Positions 17,959-26,201 of a stretch of 64,000 nucleotides of DNA are shown here, piece by piece. Under the pieces are notes generated by a model, which was given only the letters and a program-made list of their open reading frames with translations, ran no database searches and was not told the DNA's origin. The position numbers were made by a program, and so were the translations under genes. The stretch comes from Dehalococcoidia bacterium (GTDB lineage Bacteria; Chloroflexota; Dehalococcoidia; SM23-28-2): positions 62,001 through 126,000 of the forward strand of contig JAUWYP010000001.1 of the NCBI GenBank assembly GCA_030615765.1, written 5' to 3'. The number at the start of each line of letters is the position of its first letter. Within the stretch, counting starts at the first letter, position 1.

Positions 17959-18728
17959 ACCTGGAACGGGCCGTTGTCCTGTCCTGCGAGGAAGCCTACG
18001 AGGGCACGCGCCTTATCTGGTTCTCGGCGCCTGTGGTGGGACGAGCCGCTCAGCCCGGCCAGTTCCTGATGATCCGCTGCGGCGAGGGCTGGGACCCTCT
18101 CCTGCCCCGGCCGATGAGCTTCCACCGCTTTCGGCAGGCCGACGACGAGCGGCAGTTCGCCATCCTGTTCGACCTGCGCGGGCGGGGCACCGATTGGCTG
18201 TGGCGTCGCCAGCCAGACGACGTGGTGAGTCTTTTCGGCCCTCTCGGCCGTGGCTACGCGGTCAAGCGGCAGTCCCAGAACCTTCTGCTGGTGGCTGGCG
18301 GCATCGGCATCGCCGCCCTGGTGGCCCTGGCGGACGAGGCGATCGCCGAGGGGAGGGCGGTGACCCTGCTCCAGGGGGCAAAGACCGCCAGGAAGCTCTT
18401 CCCATTGGGCTCCTTGCCAACGGAGGTGGAGGTGGTAAGCGCAACCGAGGACGGCTCGGCGGGGCATCGCGGCCTGGTGACCGAGCTTCTGCTCCAGTAC
18501 CTTCCCTGGGCCGACCAGGTCTTCGCCTGCGGGCCCAACGCCATGTACGAGGCGATGGCAGCCATGATGCGCCAGCAGGCCAGCCGCAAGTCGGTGCAGG
18601 TGCTGCTGGAGGAGCACATGGCCTGCGGGATGGGCGTCTGCTACTGCTGTGGCGTGTTCACCCGCCGGGGTGTGCGGCTGGTGTGCAAGGACGGGCCGCG
18701 GTTTGAGCTGCGGGATCTTTTTGCTTGA
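17955..18728 (+). CDS. pyrK: Dihydroorotate dehydrogenase electron-transfer subunit
   Basis: 257 residues, GTG start in the carB stop. It has an N-terminal FAD-binding beta-barrel ([17 protein letters not shown]), an NAD-binding fold ([12 protein letters not shown] near 113) and C-terminal [2Fe-2S] ligands in [11 protein letters not shown] plus LVC. One extra Cys sits between the second and third ligands. Together with class 1B PyrD, encoded 3.3 kb downstream, it passes electrons from dihydroorotate to NAD. It is the last gene of the operon. Confidence 0.93.
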   Translation: MNLERAVVLSCEEAYEGTRLIWFSAPVVGRAAQPGQFLMIRCGEGWDPLLPRPMSFHRFRQADDERQFAILFDLRGRGTDWLWRRQPDDVVSLFGPLGRGYAVKRQSQNLLLVAGGIGIAALVALADEAIAEGRAVTLLQGAKTARKLFPLGSLPTEVEVVSATEDGSAGHRGLVTELLLQYLPWADQVFACGPNAMYEAMAAMMRQQASRKSVQVLLEEHMACGMGVCYCCGVFTRRGVRLVCKDGPRFELRDLFA

Positions 18729-18800
18729 TGTAAGATACGGCTGACGGCATGAAAGAGCCTATTGCGACTGCCTGGGAGTCATGCGAGAACTCTGAATCAT

Positions 18801-19250
18801 CTCTGAGGGTTAAAACCCTCAGCTTTGGGGGGTCAAGTGCTGGAAAGCCTGTACCACGTGTGGTTCAGCACCAAGAGGCGTAAGCAAGCCCTCGAAGGTG
18901 AACTCGGCGATGATGCTAGGGGGCTGTTGATCGAGACCGCACAGGGGGTGGGAATCCGGCTTCTGGAAGTCGAGATGGTGGTTGACCACGTCCATCTACT
19001 GGTCGCACTGGCGGAAACCCAGACGCTCCCGTCCGTGATGCACCAGCTCAAGGGCGCTAGCGCTCGCTCCATCTTCCTTACGCATCCGGAGCTCAAATTC
19101 GACATGGGCCACAACTCGTTCTGGCAAAAAGGCTACGGCTTCCATCGCCTATCCTCGGCGGAGGTCGCGAACGTGCGGCGATACGTTCGCACCCAGGCGG
19201 AGCGGCCCTTACGGAGGCATTGAAGCTGCGGGTTTCAACCCGCGGAGCTA
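18801..19250 (+). mobile_element. RAYT-type element bracketed by inverted REP-like hairpins
   Basis: The transposase gene sits between two hairpins that match each other in inverted orientation. Left: CTGAGGGTT-AA-AACCCTCAG (18803-18822), followed by CTTT. Right: GCGGGTT-TC-AACCCGC (19228-19243), preceded by GAAGCT. Reading the right end on the other strand gives the same hairpin core (GGGTT-AACCC) followed by CAGCTT, just as on the left. Such ends are what IS200/IS605-like and REP-associated tyrosine transposases recognise as single-strand hairpins. The unit is about 450 bases and lies neatly between pyrK and a methyltransferase gene. Confidence 0.75.
18825..19223 (+). CDS. REP-associated tyrosine transposase (Y1/HUH, IS200-like)
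   Basis: About 130 residues. The HUH metal-binding motif is in VDHVHLLVAL (about 50), and the likely nucleophile Tyr lies in RRYVRTQ (about 122), as in TnpA_REP proteins. YHVWFSTKRRK at the N-terminus is typical of the family. The start is either TTG 18825 or GTG 18837; the first lies just after the left hairpin. The gene looks intact. It would cut and join single-stranded DNA at the flanking hairpins. Confidence 0.85.
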   Translation: MGGQVLESLYHVWFSTKRRKQALEGELGDDARGLLIETAQGVGIRLLEVEMVVDHVHLLVALAETQTLPSVMHQLKGASARSIFLTHPELKFDMGHNSFWQKGYGFHRLSSAEVANVRRYVRTQAERPLRRH

Positions 19251-19264
19251 GCTATACGGGAGAA

Positions 19265-20056
19265 ATGATGACCCTTCCCTCCCCCAACACAATCGTCGAG
19301 GGCGACTGCCTGGAAGTGATGCGGCAGTGGCCGGACGCCTGCGTCGACCACTGCATTGCCGACCCGCCCTTCGGCATCGCCTCCGGCGGCGGCCGCCGCG
19401 GCAAGCGCGGCCTGGGCTGGGCCTTCAGCTCCCACGTCACCATGGAGGAGACCTGGGACCGCTTCAGCAAGGACGACTTCTTCCAGTTCAACGTGGCCTG
19501 GCTATCCGAGGTCTGCCGGGTGGTCAAGCCCAACGGCAACATCCTGGTGTTCGGCACTTTTCATAACATCTACCAGCTAGGGTTTATCCTCCAGAACGTG
19601 CTCGACCGGCGTGTACTTAACTCGATCGTCTGGTTCAAGCCCAACGCCCAGCCCAACATCACTGCCCGCACCCTCACCGAGAGCACGGAGCAGATCGTCT
19701 GGGCGGTGAACAACCCACCCGGCAAGGCCAAGAAATGGACGTTCAACTACTGGCAGGCGAAGGAGCTGGCGGGCGGAAAGCAGATGCGCAACCTGTGGGA
19801 GATACCCTATACCCCCGCTTCCGAGCGAACCTTCGGCAAGCATCCCTCCCAGAAGCCGCTGGCGGTCGCGGAGCGACTGGTGATTATCGCCACCAACCCC
19901 GGCGAGCTCGTCCTCGACCCCTTCGCCGGCAGCGGCACGTTGGCCCTCGCTGCCGAGAGGCACGGCCGCCGCTGGGTGCTGATCGAGAGCGAACCCGACT
20001 ACGTGGAGATGGCGCAGCAGCGGCTGACGGCGGCCCGCACATGTGAGGCCGGCTAG
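19265..20056 (+). CDS. Orphan site-specific DNA methyltransferase (N4/N6 type)
   Basis: 263 residues from ATG 19265 (or 19268); an earlier frame start at 19220 lies inside the REP hairpin. The catalytic motif IADPPFG comes near residue 37 and the AdoMet-binding DPFAGSGTLALAA near 222, with HPSQKPLAV between. This is the beta-class order of N6-adenine or N4-cytosine DNA methylases. DPPF instead of DPPY is an allowed variant. No restriction endonuclease or specificity gene is near, so it is either a solitary regulatory methylase or the remnant of a restriction-modification pair. Its target cannot be read from the sequence. Confidence 0.88.
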   Translation: MMTLPSPNTIVEGDCLEVMRQWPDACVDHCIADPPFGIASGGGRRGKRGLGWAFSSHVTMEETWDRFSKDDFFQFNVAWLSEVCRVVKPNGNILVFGTFHNIYQLGFILQNVLDRRVLNSIVWFKPNAQPNITARTLTESTEQIVWAVNNPPGKAKKWTFNYWQAKELAGGKQMRNLWEIPYTPASERTFGKHPSQKPLAVAERLVIIATNPGELVLDPFAGSGTLALAAERHGRRWVLIESEPDYVEMAQQRLTAARTCEAG

Positions 20057-20080
20057 CCTAGGCCGAAGGGAATGCAAGAA

Positions 20081-20101
20081 GGCCCTGCCACAGGCAGGGC
20101 C
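20081..20101. terminator. Bidirectional hairpin between convergent genes
   Basis: GGCCCTGCC-ACA-GGCAGGGCC is a perfect nine-pair stem placed between the ends of the methyltransferase and mrp genes. Short T-rich stretches follow on both strands, so it may stop transcription from both sides. Confidence 0.6.
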
Positions 20102-20123
20102 TCCCTCTTTCGGCGAATCGCTT

Positions 20124-21215
20124 CTAGTTGGCGGCCTTTTCCTCGGAGAACCGCTGGACGCTGGTGTGAGCGGCGATGCGCTCGGCGATGAGCATGAACA
20201 CCTGAGCCACCGGCGAGTCAGGGTCCCGCTCCAGGATGGGCACACCATCGTCGCCGCTGGCGCGCACCTGGGCGTCGAGGGGGATCTCGCCCAGGAAGTC
20301 CAGGCCCAACTTCTCGGCTGCCTCACGAGCGCCGCCGTGGCCGAAGATCTCGGTGCGCTGGCCGCAGTGGGGGCAGAGGAAGTAGCTCATGTTCTCGATG
20401 ATCCCGAACACGGGCACGTTCAACTTCTCGAACATGGTCACCGCCCTGGTGGCGTCCTCCAGCGATACGCTCTGAGGGGTGGTGACGATAACCACGCCGG
20501 CGATCGGCGCCTCCTGAGCCATGCTCAAGGGGGCGTCGCTGGTGCCCGGTGGCAGGTCGATGACCAGATAGTCCAGCTCGCCGTCGGCGGCCCAGGGCAG
20601 CTCGTGGAGTAGCTGGCGAATGCCGCTGCCGATCAGGGGGCCGCGCCAGATGACCGGCAGGCCCGGTCGCAGGAGAAAGCCGATGGAGACCACCTTCACG
20701 CCATAGCACATCACCGGCATGAGGCCCGTCTCAGCCTGGTAGCCGTGCTCGAGTCCGACCATGGTGGGGATGTTAGGCCCGGTGAGGTCAGCGTCCAGCA
20801 GGCCCACCCGTGCTCCGTGCTTGGCCAGGGCGATGGCCAGATTTACGGCGACCGTGGACTTGCCCACGCCGCCCTTGTTGCTGGCGATGGCGATGATGTT
20901 CCGCACGCCTTGCACCGGCCGCGGGCCCTTTAGGGGCGAGTGCGTCCGCACCTCGGCATCCATCTTCACATCCACGCTCTTGACGCCGGGAACGGCGCGA
21001 ACGGCCTCCTCGGCGCTGCGCTGCAACTCGTTGCGCATGGGGCAGGCGGGAGTGGTGAGCACGAACCTGAAGGCTACTTTGCCGCCGCTGACCTGGAGGT
21101 CGCGGACCATGCCCAGGGTTACGATGTCCCGATGCAGCTCGGGGTCCTCGACGGTGCTCAGGGCGGCCAGGACGGCCTTCTCGTCGGGGCTCTTCTTGCC
21201 TTCTCCTCGTTTCAC
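20124..21215 (-). CDS. Mrp/ApbC-type Fe-S cluster carrier ATPase
   Basis: 363 residues. An N-terminal DUF59/MIP18 domain (about 10-80) is followed by a ParA/MinD-like P-loop domain with the deviant Walker A motif SNKGGVGKSTVAVNLA near residue 110, LLDADLTGPNIP near 138 and VIDLPPGTSDAP near 220. The CxxC pair in FLCPHCG near 287 is the site where Mrp/NBP35 proteins hold a bridging [4Fe-4S] cluster. It probably delivers clusters to target enzymes in the cytoplasm. It is a single gene. Confidence 0.92.
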   Translation of the reverse strand: MKRGEGKKSPDEKAVLAALSTVEDPELHRDIVTLGMVRDLQVSGGKVAFRFVLTTPACPMRNELQRSAEEAVRAVPGVKSVDVKMDAEVRTHSPLKGPRPVQGVRNIIAIASNKGGVGKSTVAVNLAIALAKHGARVGLLDADLTGPNIPTMVGLEHGYQAETGLMPVMCYGVKVVSIGFLLRPGLPVIWRGPLIGSGIRQLLHELPWAADGELDYLVIDLPPGTSDAPLSMAQEAPIAGVVIVTTPQSVSLEDATRAVTMFEKLNVPVFGIIENMSYFLCPHCGQRTEIFGHGGAREAAEKLGLDFLGEIPLDAQVRASGDDGVPILERDPDSPVAQVFMLIAERIAAHTSVQRFSEEKAAN

Positions 21216-21500
21216 CGCTATCTCCTATTCAGACGTCTCCTCTTGCCGGGAGGGAAGAGCGCCGGTCTCTACGATGAGGCGCTAGCAATCGGCGCTACGG
21301 CTCTGACTCTCGGCCACTCTGCGATAGGGGCAGTTGTAGCCGACGATCTCGAATGCAGGGTGACGCTCTGGCTCTTAGTGCTTTGTGCCGCCATCGTCTC
21401 AGAGGTTGGGGTCAACGATCGCCGTGGAACCTGCGGGCGCCCATTGGCGTTATATAGTATAGCGTACGGTGACCACTATAGCGATATTAACAGAAGAAGG

Positions 21501-21516
21501 GCAGTTAAACAACTGC
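21501..21516. promoter_or_regulatory. Palindrome GCAGTT-AAAC-AACTGC, possible operator
   Basis: A perfect inverted repeat of six bases around AAAC ends 23 bases before the -35 box of the strong promoter for the small zinc protein. Its position would suit an activator or repressor site. No regulator is encoded beside it. Confidence 0.35.
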
Positions 21517-21539
21517 ATAAAGTAAATACAGCGCAAAGC

Positions 21540-21568
21540 TTGACAATCGCCGCGCTGTTCGGTATGAT
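21540..21568 (+). promoter_or_regulatory. Near-consensus sigma-70 promoter
   Basis: TTGACA (21540-21545), a 17-base spacer and TATGAT (21563-21568): the best match to the consensus in the window. Transcription should start near 21575, leaving a leader of about 60 bases before the ATG at 21638. Confidence 0.8.
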
Positions 21569-21637
21569 TTATTGACGGTGTAACGCATGGACGGCTCTAG
21601 GCGTCTTACCATGGCAACCCGAGAAGCGGAGAGTACG

Positions 21638-21937
21638 ATGAGGAAGGCCGTAGTCACTAAACGTGAAAGGGCGACCAAACAGGCCCTGTGTCGCCATCAC
21701 TGGCTGATCGAGAGCCCGCAGGGTCCGATCAGCATGGGTATGTGTAAGCTGTGTGGTGCTCAGAAGGAATTCAGCAACTCGGCGACGGGCTTCTTGTGGG
21801 AGGATGCGCCTCTGTCTGAGCTGTCCCACAGTCGCTGGGGGAAATCACGCGACCTCCACGCTCCTACGGGCGACGGGGAGGATGGTGGTGTCTCGACGGC
21901 GGGGACAGGAATAGGCGGTGGCGCTCGTCTGACGTAG
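21638..21937 (+). CDS. Small zinc-binding protein under its own strong promoter
   Basis: 99 residues from ATG 21638 with GGAGAG seven bases upstream; earlier in-frame starts (21587, 21611) lack a site. The core, CRHHWLIESPQGPISMG near residue 18, followed by CKLCGAQKEFSN, gives Cys/His ligands C-x(2)-H and C-x(2)-C for one zinc. The remainder is polar with a Gly-rich tail. I recall similar short sequences in Chloroflexota but know no function. A near-consensus promoter and a strong terminator make it a stand-alone, probably highly expressed gene. Confidence 0.7.
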   Translation: MRKAVVTKRERATKQALCRHHWLIESPQGPISMGMCKLCGAQKEFSNSATGFLWEDAPLSELSHSRWGKSRDLHAPTGDGEDGGVSTAGTGIGGGARLT

Positions 21938-21965
21938 AAGGAACGCTGTACCGTACCCCCTAAGA

Positions 21966-22000
21966 GGGGTGCACCCCTGCGGGTGCACCCCTTCTGTTTT
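21966..22000 (+). terminator. Strong rho-independent terminator
   Basis: GGGGTGCACCC-CTGC-GGGTGCACCCC, eleven perfect pairs, is followed by TTCTGTTTT. It closes the small zinc-protein gene 29 bases after its stop. Confidence 0.85.
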
Positions 22001-22021
22001 GCTAGCCCCTGAACGAGGCGC

Positions 22022-22030
22022 TGGTATAAT
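22022..22030 (+). promoter_or_regulatory. Extended -10 promoter of pyrD
   Basis: TGGTATAAT is an extended -10 element with a perfect TATAAT core. A TTGCTA lies 20 bases upstream, a long spacer, so recognition probably rests on the extended -10. The start would be near 22037, just before the ribosome site. No PyrR loop is seen here, so pyrD is regulated apart from the main operon. Confidence 0.6.
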
Positions 22031-22050
22031 GACGTCAGCAGGAGGAAAGC

Positions 22051-22971
22051 GTGAACCTGTCCGTGGAGCTGGCGCCCAGGTGCAAGCGGGGGCTCTTTCT
22101 GGCCAACCCGGTGATGGCCGCCTCCGGTACGTTCGGGTATGGGCTGGAGATGGCCAAGGAACTGGACATCCAGTGCCTGGGGGCCATCGTCTGCAAGGGG
22201 ACGACCCTGCGCCGGCGTCGGGGCAATCCTCAGCCGCGCACGGTGGAGACCCCCGCTGGCATGCTGAACTCCATCGGGCTGCAGAACATGGGGGTAGAAG
22301 CCCTGATTCGCGACATCGCCCCCGTCTGGGCCACCTGGCGCGTGCCGGTCGTGGTGAACGTAGCCGGCGAGAGCATCGAGGATTACGCTCGCCTGGCCCG
22401 GCGATTGGATGGCGTTGCCGGGGTCAGCGGCCTGGAGCTGAACATTAGCTGTCCCAATGTGGCCACCGGCCTGGAGTTCGGCAGCAGCCCTGACATGGCG
22501 GCCGCGGTGACCGCCGCCGTGCGGCGGGAGACCACCCTGCCGGTGATCGTCAAGCTGACTCCCAACGTTAGCGACATCGTTAGCGTAGCGCGGGCGGCTG
22601 CGGACGCCGGCGCCGATGCCCTAACCCTCATCAACACCTTCCCCGCTATGGCCATCGATGTGAAGAGCAGGCGGCCGGCCCTGGGCTGGCGCTTCGGCGG
22701 GCTTTCCGGCCCGGCGCTCAAGCCCATCGCCCTGCGGCTGGTGTATCAGACGGCGGCAGCGGTGGACGTTCCACTTATCGGCTGTGGAGGGATCATGACC
22801 GGCCTGGACGCGATGGAGTACATCATGGCCGGGGCCACCGCCGTTCAGGTGGGCACGGCTACCTTCATCAACCCGCGGGCCACCCTCGACGTGCTGGAGG
22901 GTATCGAGCGGTTCCTGGAGGAGGAAGGGGTGGACGATATCTCCCAGCTCGTCGGCGCCGCCAGAGTGTAA
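22051..22971 (+). CDS. pyrD: Dihydroorotate dehydrogenase, class 1B catalytic subunit
   Basis: 306 residues, GTG start six bases after GGAGGAAA. FMN-binding TIM barrel with [13 protein letters not shown] near residue 20, the catalytic Cys in LNISCPNV near 132, and [13 protein letters not shown] and IGCGGIMTG near 195 and 245. A Cys rather than Ser base and the presence of pyrK mark it as the NAD-linked 1B type. It oxidises dihydroorotate to orotate together with PyrK. Confidence 0.95.
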   Translation: MNLSVELAPRCKRGLFLANPVMAASGTFGYGLEMAKELDIQCLGAIVCKGTTLRRRRGNPQPRTVETPAGMLNSIGLQNMGVEALIRDIAPVWATWRVPVVVNVAGESIEDYARLARRLDGVAGVSGLELNISCPNVATGLEFGSSPDMAAAVTAAVRRETTLPVIVKLTPNVSDIVSVARAAADAGADALTLINTFPAMAIDVKSRRPALGWRFGGLSGPALKPIALRLVYQTAAAVDVPLIGCGGIMTGLDAMEYIMAGATAVQVGTATFINPRATLDVLEGIERFLEEEGVDDISQLVGAARV

Positions 22972-23012
22972 CAGACCCTTCTCGCCCAGCGTCTGAATAT
23001 AGGGTGACCTGT

Positions 23013-23201
23013 ATGACTTATGGAAAGCTACGGGCCTACGTTGCCCTTGTTCTGGCGCAGGCGAAGGGCGGAGACGGGCAGGCACTGGCCGAGTTTACGC
23101 TGGTGCTGGCCCTCGTTGCCCTGGCGGCAGTGGTTGCTCTGACCGCCGTAGGCCTGGCGGTGAACGGATTCTACGAGTCTTTCGCCGACCTTATCATCTA
23201 G
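23013..23201 (+). CDS. Flp/Fap-type pilin-like peptide
   Basis: About 62 residues from ATG 23013 (GTG 23004 is possible). A short polar head ends in GDGQALAEF, followed by one hydrophobic stretch, TLVLALVALAAVVALTAVG. The Gly before QALAEF, with Glu at position five after it, is the cut site read by prepilin peptidases of the Tad/Flp system. It would be a small pilus subunit or pseudopilin. No other tad gene is in the window, so its assembly machinery must be elsewhere. Confidence 0.7.
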   Translation: MTYGKLRAYVALVLAQAKGGDGQALAEFTLVLALVALAAVVALTAVGLAVNGFYESFADLII

Positions 23202-23303
23202 CCTCGCCAGCAGTCGTCCTCGCCGCGATAGCGGAGCCCTCAACGAACCAGCTTGGCTCGGTTCTTGACCCCCTGTTGTCTCTGGATGTACGCTGAGGCT
23301 GGT

Positions 23304-23381
23304 CGGGGTGTAGCTCAGCCAGGCTAGAGCGCGTGGTTTGGGACCACGAGGCCGGCGGTTCAAATCCGCCCATCCCGACCA
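23304..23381 (+). tRNA. tRNA-Pro (TGG)
   Basis: Cloverleaf with acceptor CGGGGTG/CATCCCG (one G-U pair), anticodon stem CGTGG/CCACG with loop TTTGGGA (anticodon TGG), T-loop GTTCAAATC and encoded CCA. Confidence 0.95.
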
Positions 23382-23509
23382 GACCGCATTCAGTACGAGC
23401 GGGCGGCGTCAAGCTCCTCTGACAGGCGTTGCAGGGGCGTGCACGCCGGGACAAATCCCCGACTTCCCGCGGCGAGACCTTTGCTCTTGAAAGGGGCCCG
23501 CTCACACCT

Positions 23510-24832
23510 CTAGGCTGCGGGGGCGTCAGCTGTCTCTGCTCTCCAGGCGCGCGGTCTGCCCATCATCGTGACGAGCACAACGGCAATGAAGGCACTGAAC
23601 GCCAGCAGGAGAAAGGCCGGCCGATAGCTGTCCACTGTGTCGTAGACAGCACCGGCAAAGATCGGCCCAATGAAGCCGCCAAGCGTACCTGAGCCCCAAA
23701 GCAGCCCCTGGATGCCGCCAAGGGCCCGCAGCCCAAAAAATTCCGACAGGAGAGCGGGCAACATGGTAATGGCACCACCATACCCAGGGGCGAACAGGAC
23801 TAGGAATATGATGGCCTGCCAGGGGCTGTGAATAGCGGCGAAGACAAGGATGCCCGAACCTTGCAGGATCCAAGCCGCCGCCAGCAGCCAGCGCTTGCTC
23901 AGGTAGTCGGCCAGCCAGCCAAAGCCCAGCCTCCCTACCAGACTCCCGAAGGGGATGCCCATCGCGATCAGGGCAGCCCCTTCCTCTGTGAAGCCCCCCG
24001 ATTCATCAAGGTAAGGTATCAGGTGGACGATGACCGCCAAGCTGCCTACCCAGGTCAGGATCAGGGCTGGCACCAGCAGCCAGAAAAAGCGAGTGCGCAG
24101 TGCCTGACCTACAGCAAGTCCGTCGGGCTGACTCGTCTCGCTGCCTCCAGGTTGCCTCTGCCCGGCCTCCGGCGGCGGATCGGCGGAGGCCGCGGCCAGG
24201 GCAAGAGGCTCGCCGTCGGGCAAAAGGCCGATCTCCTCTGGCCGGTGGCGCACCGTCAAGGCTAGAGGAATGCAGATGGCCAGCTGGCCGAGACCCAGGG
24301 CCATTACACCGGCACGTCCGTCGAAGAGATCTATCAGCAGGGGGGTCAGCACCACGATGATGCCGGTTGCCCCGGCGCCGGCGCTCACGATGCCCAGAGC
24401 GCGCCCCCGCCTCTTCTCAAACCAGTGAGCGACAGCTACTGCGCACACGGGCAGGCCAGCCAGGCTCATGCCGACGCCAATAAACGTCACGGCGATGTAG
24501 AAGTGCCAGAGGGCCTGAATTTGGCTGATGCACACATTGCCACCACCCACCAGCAGCACGCCCACCACCAGCAGGCGGCGCACACCGACACGATCCACGA
24601 GATAGCCGGCTATGGGGGTAGTCAACCCAAACATGAGCGCGCCGATGGAGGGGCCGGCCCCGATAGCCACTCGCGACCAGCCAAACTCGTCCTCCAGGGG
24701 CTCGATCAGGGCGCTGAAAATGTATAGCGGCGAGGCGCTGGCGATGAGTATGATGAGGGCCGTGGCGACAGCCACCCACCAGCCGTAGTAGAAGGGCACT
24801 AGCCGAACCAGCGCGGCGCTCGATCGATCCAT
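23510..24832 (-). CDS. Major facilitator superfamily transporter (OFA/monocarboxylate type)
   Basis: 440 residues from ATG 24832, preceded by GGGAG; an upstream in-frame extension of 70 residues is Arg-rich and unlikely. Twelve hydrophobic segments are visible, split by a polar loop near residues 195-230. FYYGWWVAVATALI at the start, DRVGVRRLLV after helix 2 and WFEKRRGRALGI after helix 4 resemble the oxalate/formate-antiporter-like branch, which often carries organic acids. The substrate is not clear. It is monocistronic and divergent from the acetyltransferase gene. Confidence 0.82.
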   Translation of the reverse strand: MDRSSAALVRLVPFYYGWWVAVATALIILIASASPLYIFSALIEPLEDEFGWSRVAIGAGPSIGALMFGLTTPIAGYLVDRVGVRRLLVVGVLLVGGGNVCISQIQALWHFYIAVTFIGVGMSLAGLPVCAVAVAHWFEKRRGRALGIVSAGAGATGIIVVLTPLLIDLFDGRAGVMALGLGQLAICIPLALTVRHRPEEIGLLPDGEPLALAAASADPPPEAGQRQPGGSETSQPDGLAVGQALRTRFFWLLVPALILTWVGSLAVIVHLIPYLDESGGFTEEGAALIAMGIPFGSLVGRLGFGWLADYLSKRWLLAAAWILQGSGILVFAAIHSPWQAIIFLVLFAPGYGGAITMLPALLSEFFGLRALGGIQGLLWGSGTLGGFIGPIFAGAVYDTVDSYRPAFLLLAFSAFIAVVLVTMMGRPRAWRAETADAPAA

Positions 24833-25053
24833 ACTCCCAATCTCGCTCAATAATACTGGCCGCGCACCCTTAGGCCAAATCGACCGCGGCTGCCGTTGCC
24901 GACATCGCCCAAAGGAAGCGTCCAAAGTGCGCCATGGCCTTCTGCCTTGCGCGTCCTGCGGCTTGCGGGTAGTATGGCGCTGCCGTTCTCGCAGTACTGG
25001 CTGTTGGCATCGTGGCGGATTTTCTGGGCCGCCAACGTACAAAGGGCTAGCGT

Positions 25054-26079
25054 ATGTGTTCCCTGAGACGGGGCTTCTCTATCCGGGAGGCTACCGCCGC
25101 CGACAATGAGGCGCTCCTGGAGCTGGAGCGCAGCTCGCCGCTGGATCTGGGGGATGCTGAGGTCGTCTTAGACCGTAGCCCCGACTACTTCGCGTGTCTT
25201 TCCCTTCAGGAGGACGCGCGCGTGATGGTGGCCGAGGAGGGCGGACGGCTGGTGGGCGTTTGCTCCGCCGCCCGGCACTGTGCACCGCTGTTGGGCAAGT
25301 CGCAGGCCCTTCTCTACATCCAGAAGGGGCGCGTCCTCCCCGAGTTCCAGCGACGGCGCATCAGCAGTGTGCTGATTTGGGCTCTGATGGAGTCGTGGCG
25401 GACCAGACGGATGCCCTTCGACTCTGCCTACTGGCTTATCGCTGCCGATAACAGGACACCGCTGGCCGCTGTGCAGCGAAGCGGCGTTCCTCTTTGGCCC
25501 AAGAAGGTTCATCTGGTCGATGTGGATGCGGAGACTGGCCGGCGACCAGAAGTTCCTGCGGTGCGCATCGAGCCCGATCGGGCTCAGGAGGTGGTTGCCC
25601 TCCTGAACCGCACCCACGCGGGCAAGGAGCTGTTTGCACCGTATAGTGAAGAGCGGCTTCAGGCTCGTCTGGGGCGCATCCCCGAATATGGCTGGCAGAA
25701 CTGGTGGGGCATCGAAGGGAGGGCTGGTCGCCTGGTGGCGGTGGCTGGCTTGCTAGACCTGGACCGGTGGTGGCGGATAAAGCGGCGACTGAAGGCCAGC
25801 GGCGAGGAGACGACGAGCAGCGCTGCCGGCGTGTTCGACTTCGGCTACGCTGAGGGCGGCGAACAGCAATTGGTGGAGCTGCTTTATGACCTGCTGGGGG
25901 TGGCGGCCTCCTGGGGGCGCGACCACCTCTCCATTTGCCTCGATCCGGAAGATGGTCTGTATCCCTTCCTGCCGGCCGGTGCCCGCGCCAGCGTTATCAT
26001 GCGCTTCCTCGCTGCTGGGATTCCTGTGCCCTCAGCCAGCGAGATGGGGCCGATCTATCTGGACCCAGCCTATCTCTGA
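25054..26079 (+). CDS. GNAT-family N-acetyltransferase
   Basis: 341 residues. The N-terminal half has the GNAT fold: FSIREATAADNEALLELE at the start, VGVCSAARH in strand 4, and YIQKGRVLPEFQRRRISS near 92 in place of the usual acetyl-CoA-binding Q/RxxGxG/A loop. The C-terminal half (about 160-341) looks like a second, more divergent GNAT domain. The substrate is unknown. The start is ATG 25054 without a strong ribosome site. Confidence 0.7.
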   Translation: MCSLRRGFSIREATAADNEALLELERSSPLDLGDAEVVLDRSPDYFACLSLQEDARVMVAEEGGRLVGVCSAARHCAPLLGKSQALLYIQKGRVLPEFQRRRISSVLIWALMESWRTRRMPFDSAYWLIAADNRTPLAAVQRSGVPLWPKKVHLVDVDAETGRRPEVPAVRIEPDRAQEVVALLNRTHAGKELFAPYSEERLQARLGRIPEYGWQNWWGIEGRAGRLVAVAGLLDLDRWWRIKRRLKASGEETTSSAAGVFDFGYAEGGEQQLVELLYDLLGVAASWGRDHLSICLDPEDGLYPFLPAGARASVIMRFLAAGIPVPSASEMGPIYLDPAYL

Positions 26080-26201
26080 ACTGGGCCACCGATGGCCACT
26101 GGTAGCCCCTAGCGCGAGGCTGTCTTGGTAGACTACAATGGCACTCTCCCTGGCACAGGGAGGACAAGTGTGACAATCCAAGAAAGGAGGCTGACGTAGC
26201 T

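Larger units (their letters stand above)
21216..21637. other. AT-rich intergenic region between divergent genes
   Basis: About 420 bases with no gene I can support. From 21450 to 21590 it turns sharply AT-rich, unlike the rest of the window, and holds the palindrome and promoter listed separately. Repeated TATAGCG-like words occur around 21457-21485. Control signals for mrp on the minus strand are probably here too but are not clear. Confidence 0.5.

Noticed and set aside
19220-19264. Earlier start for the DNA methyltransferase
   Set aside because: It would place the start inside the right-hand REP hairpin and overlap the transposase stop; the ATG at 19265 begins next to conserved sequence.
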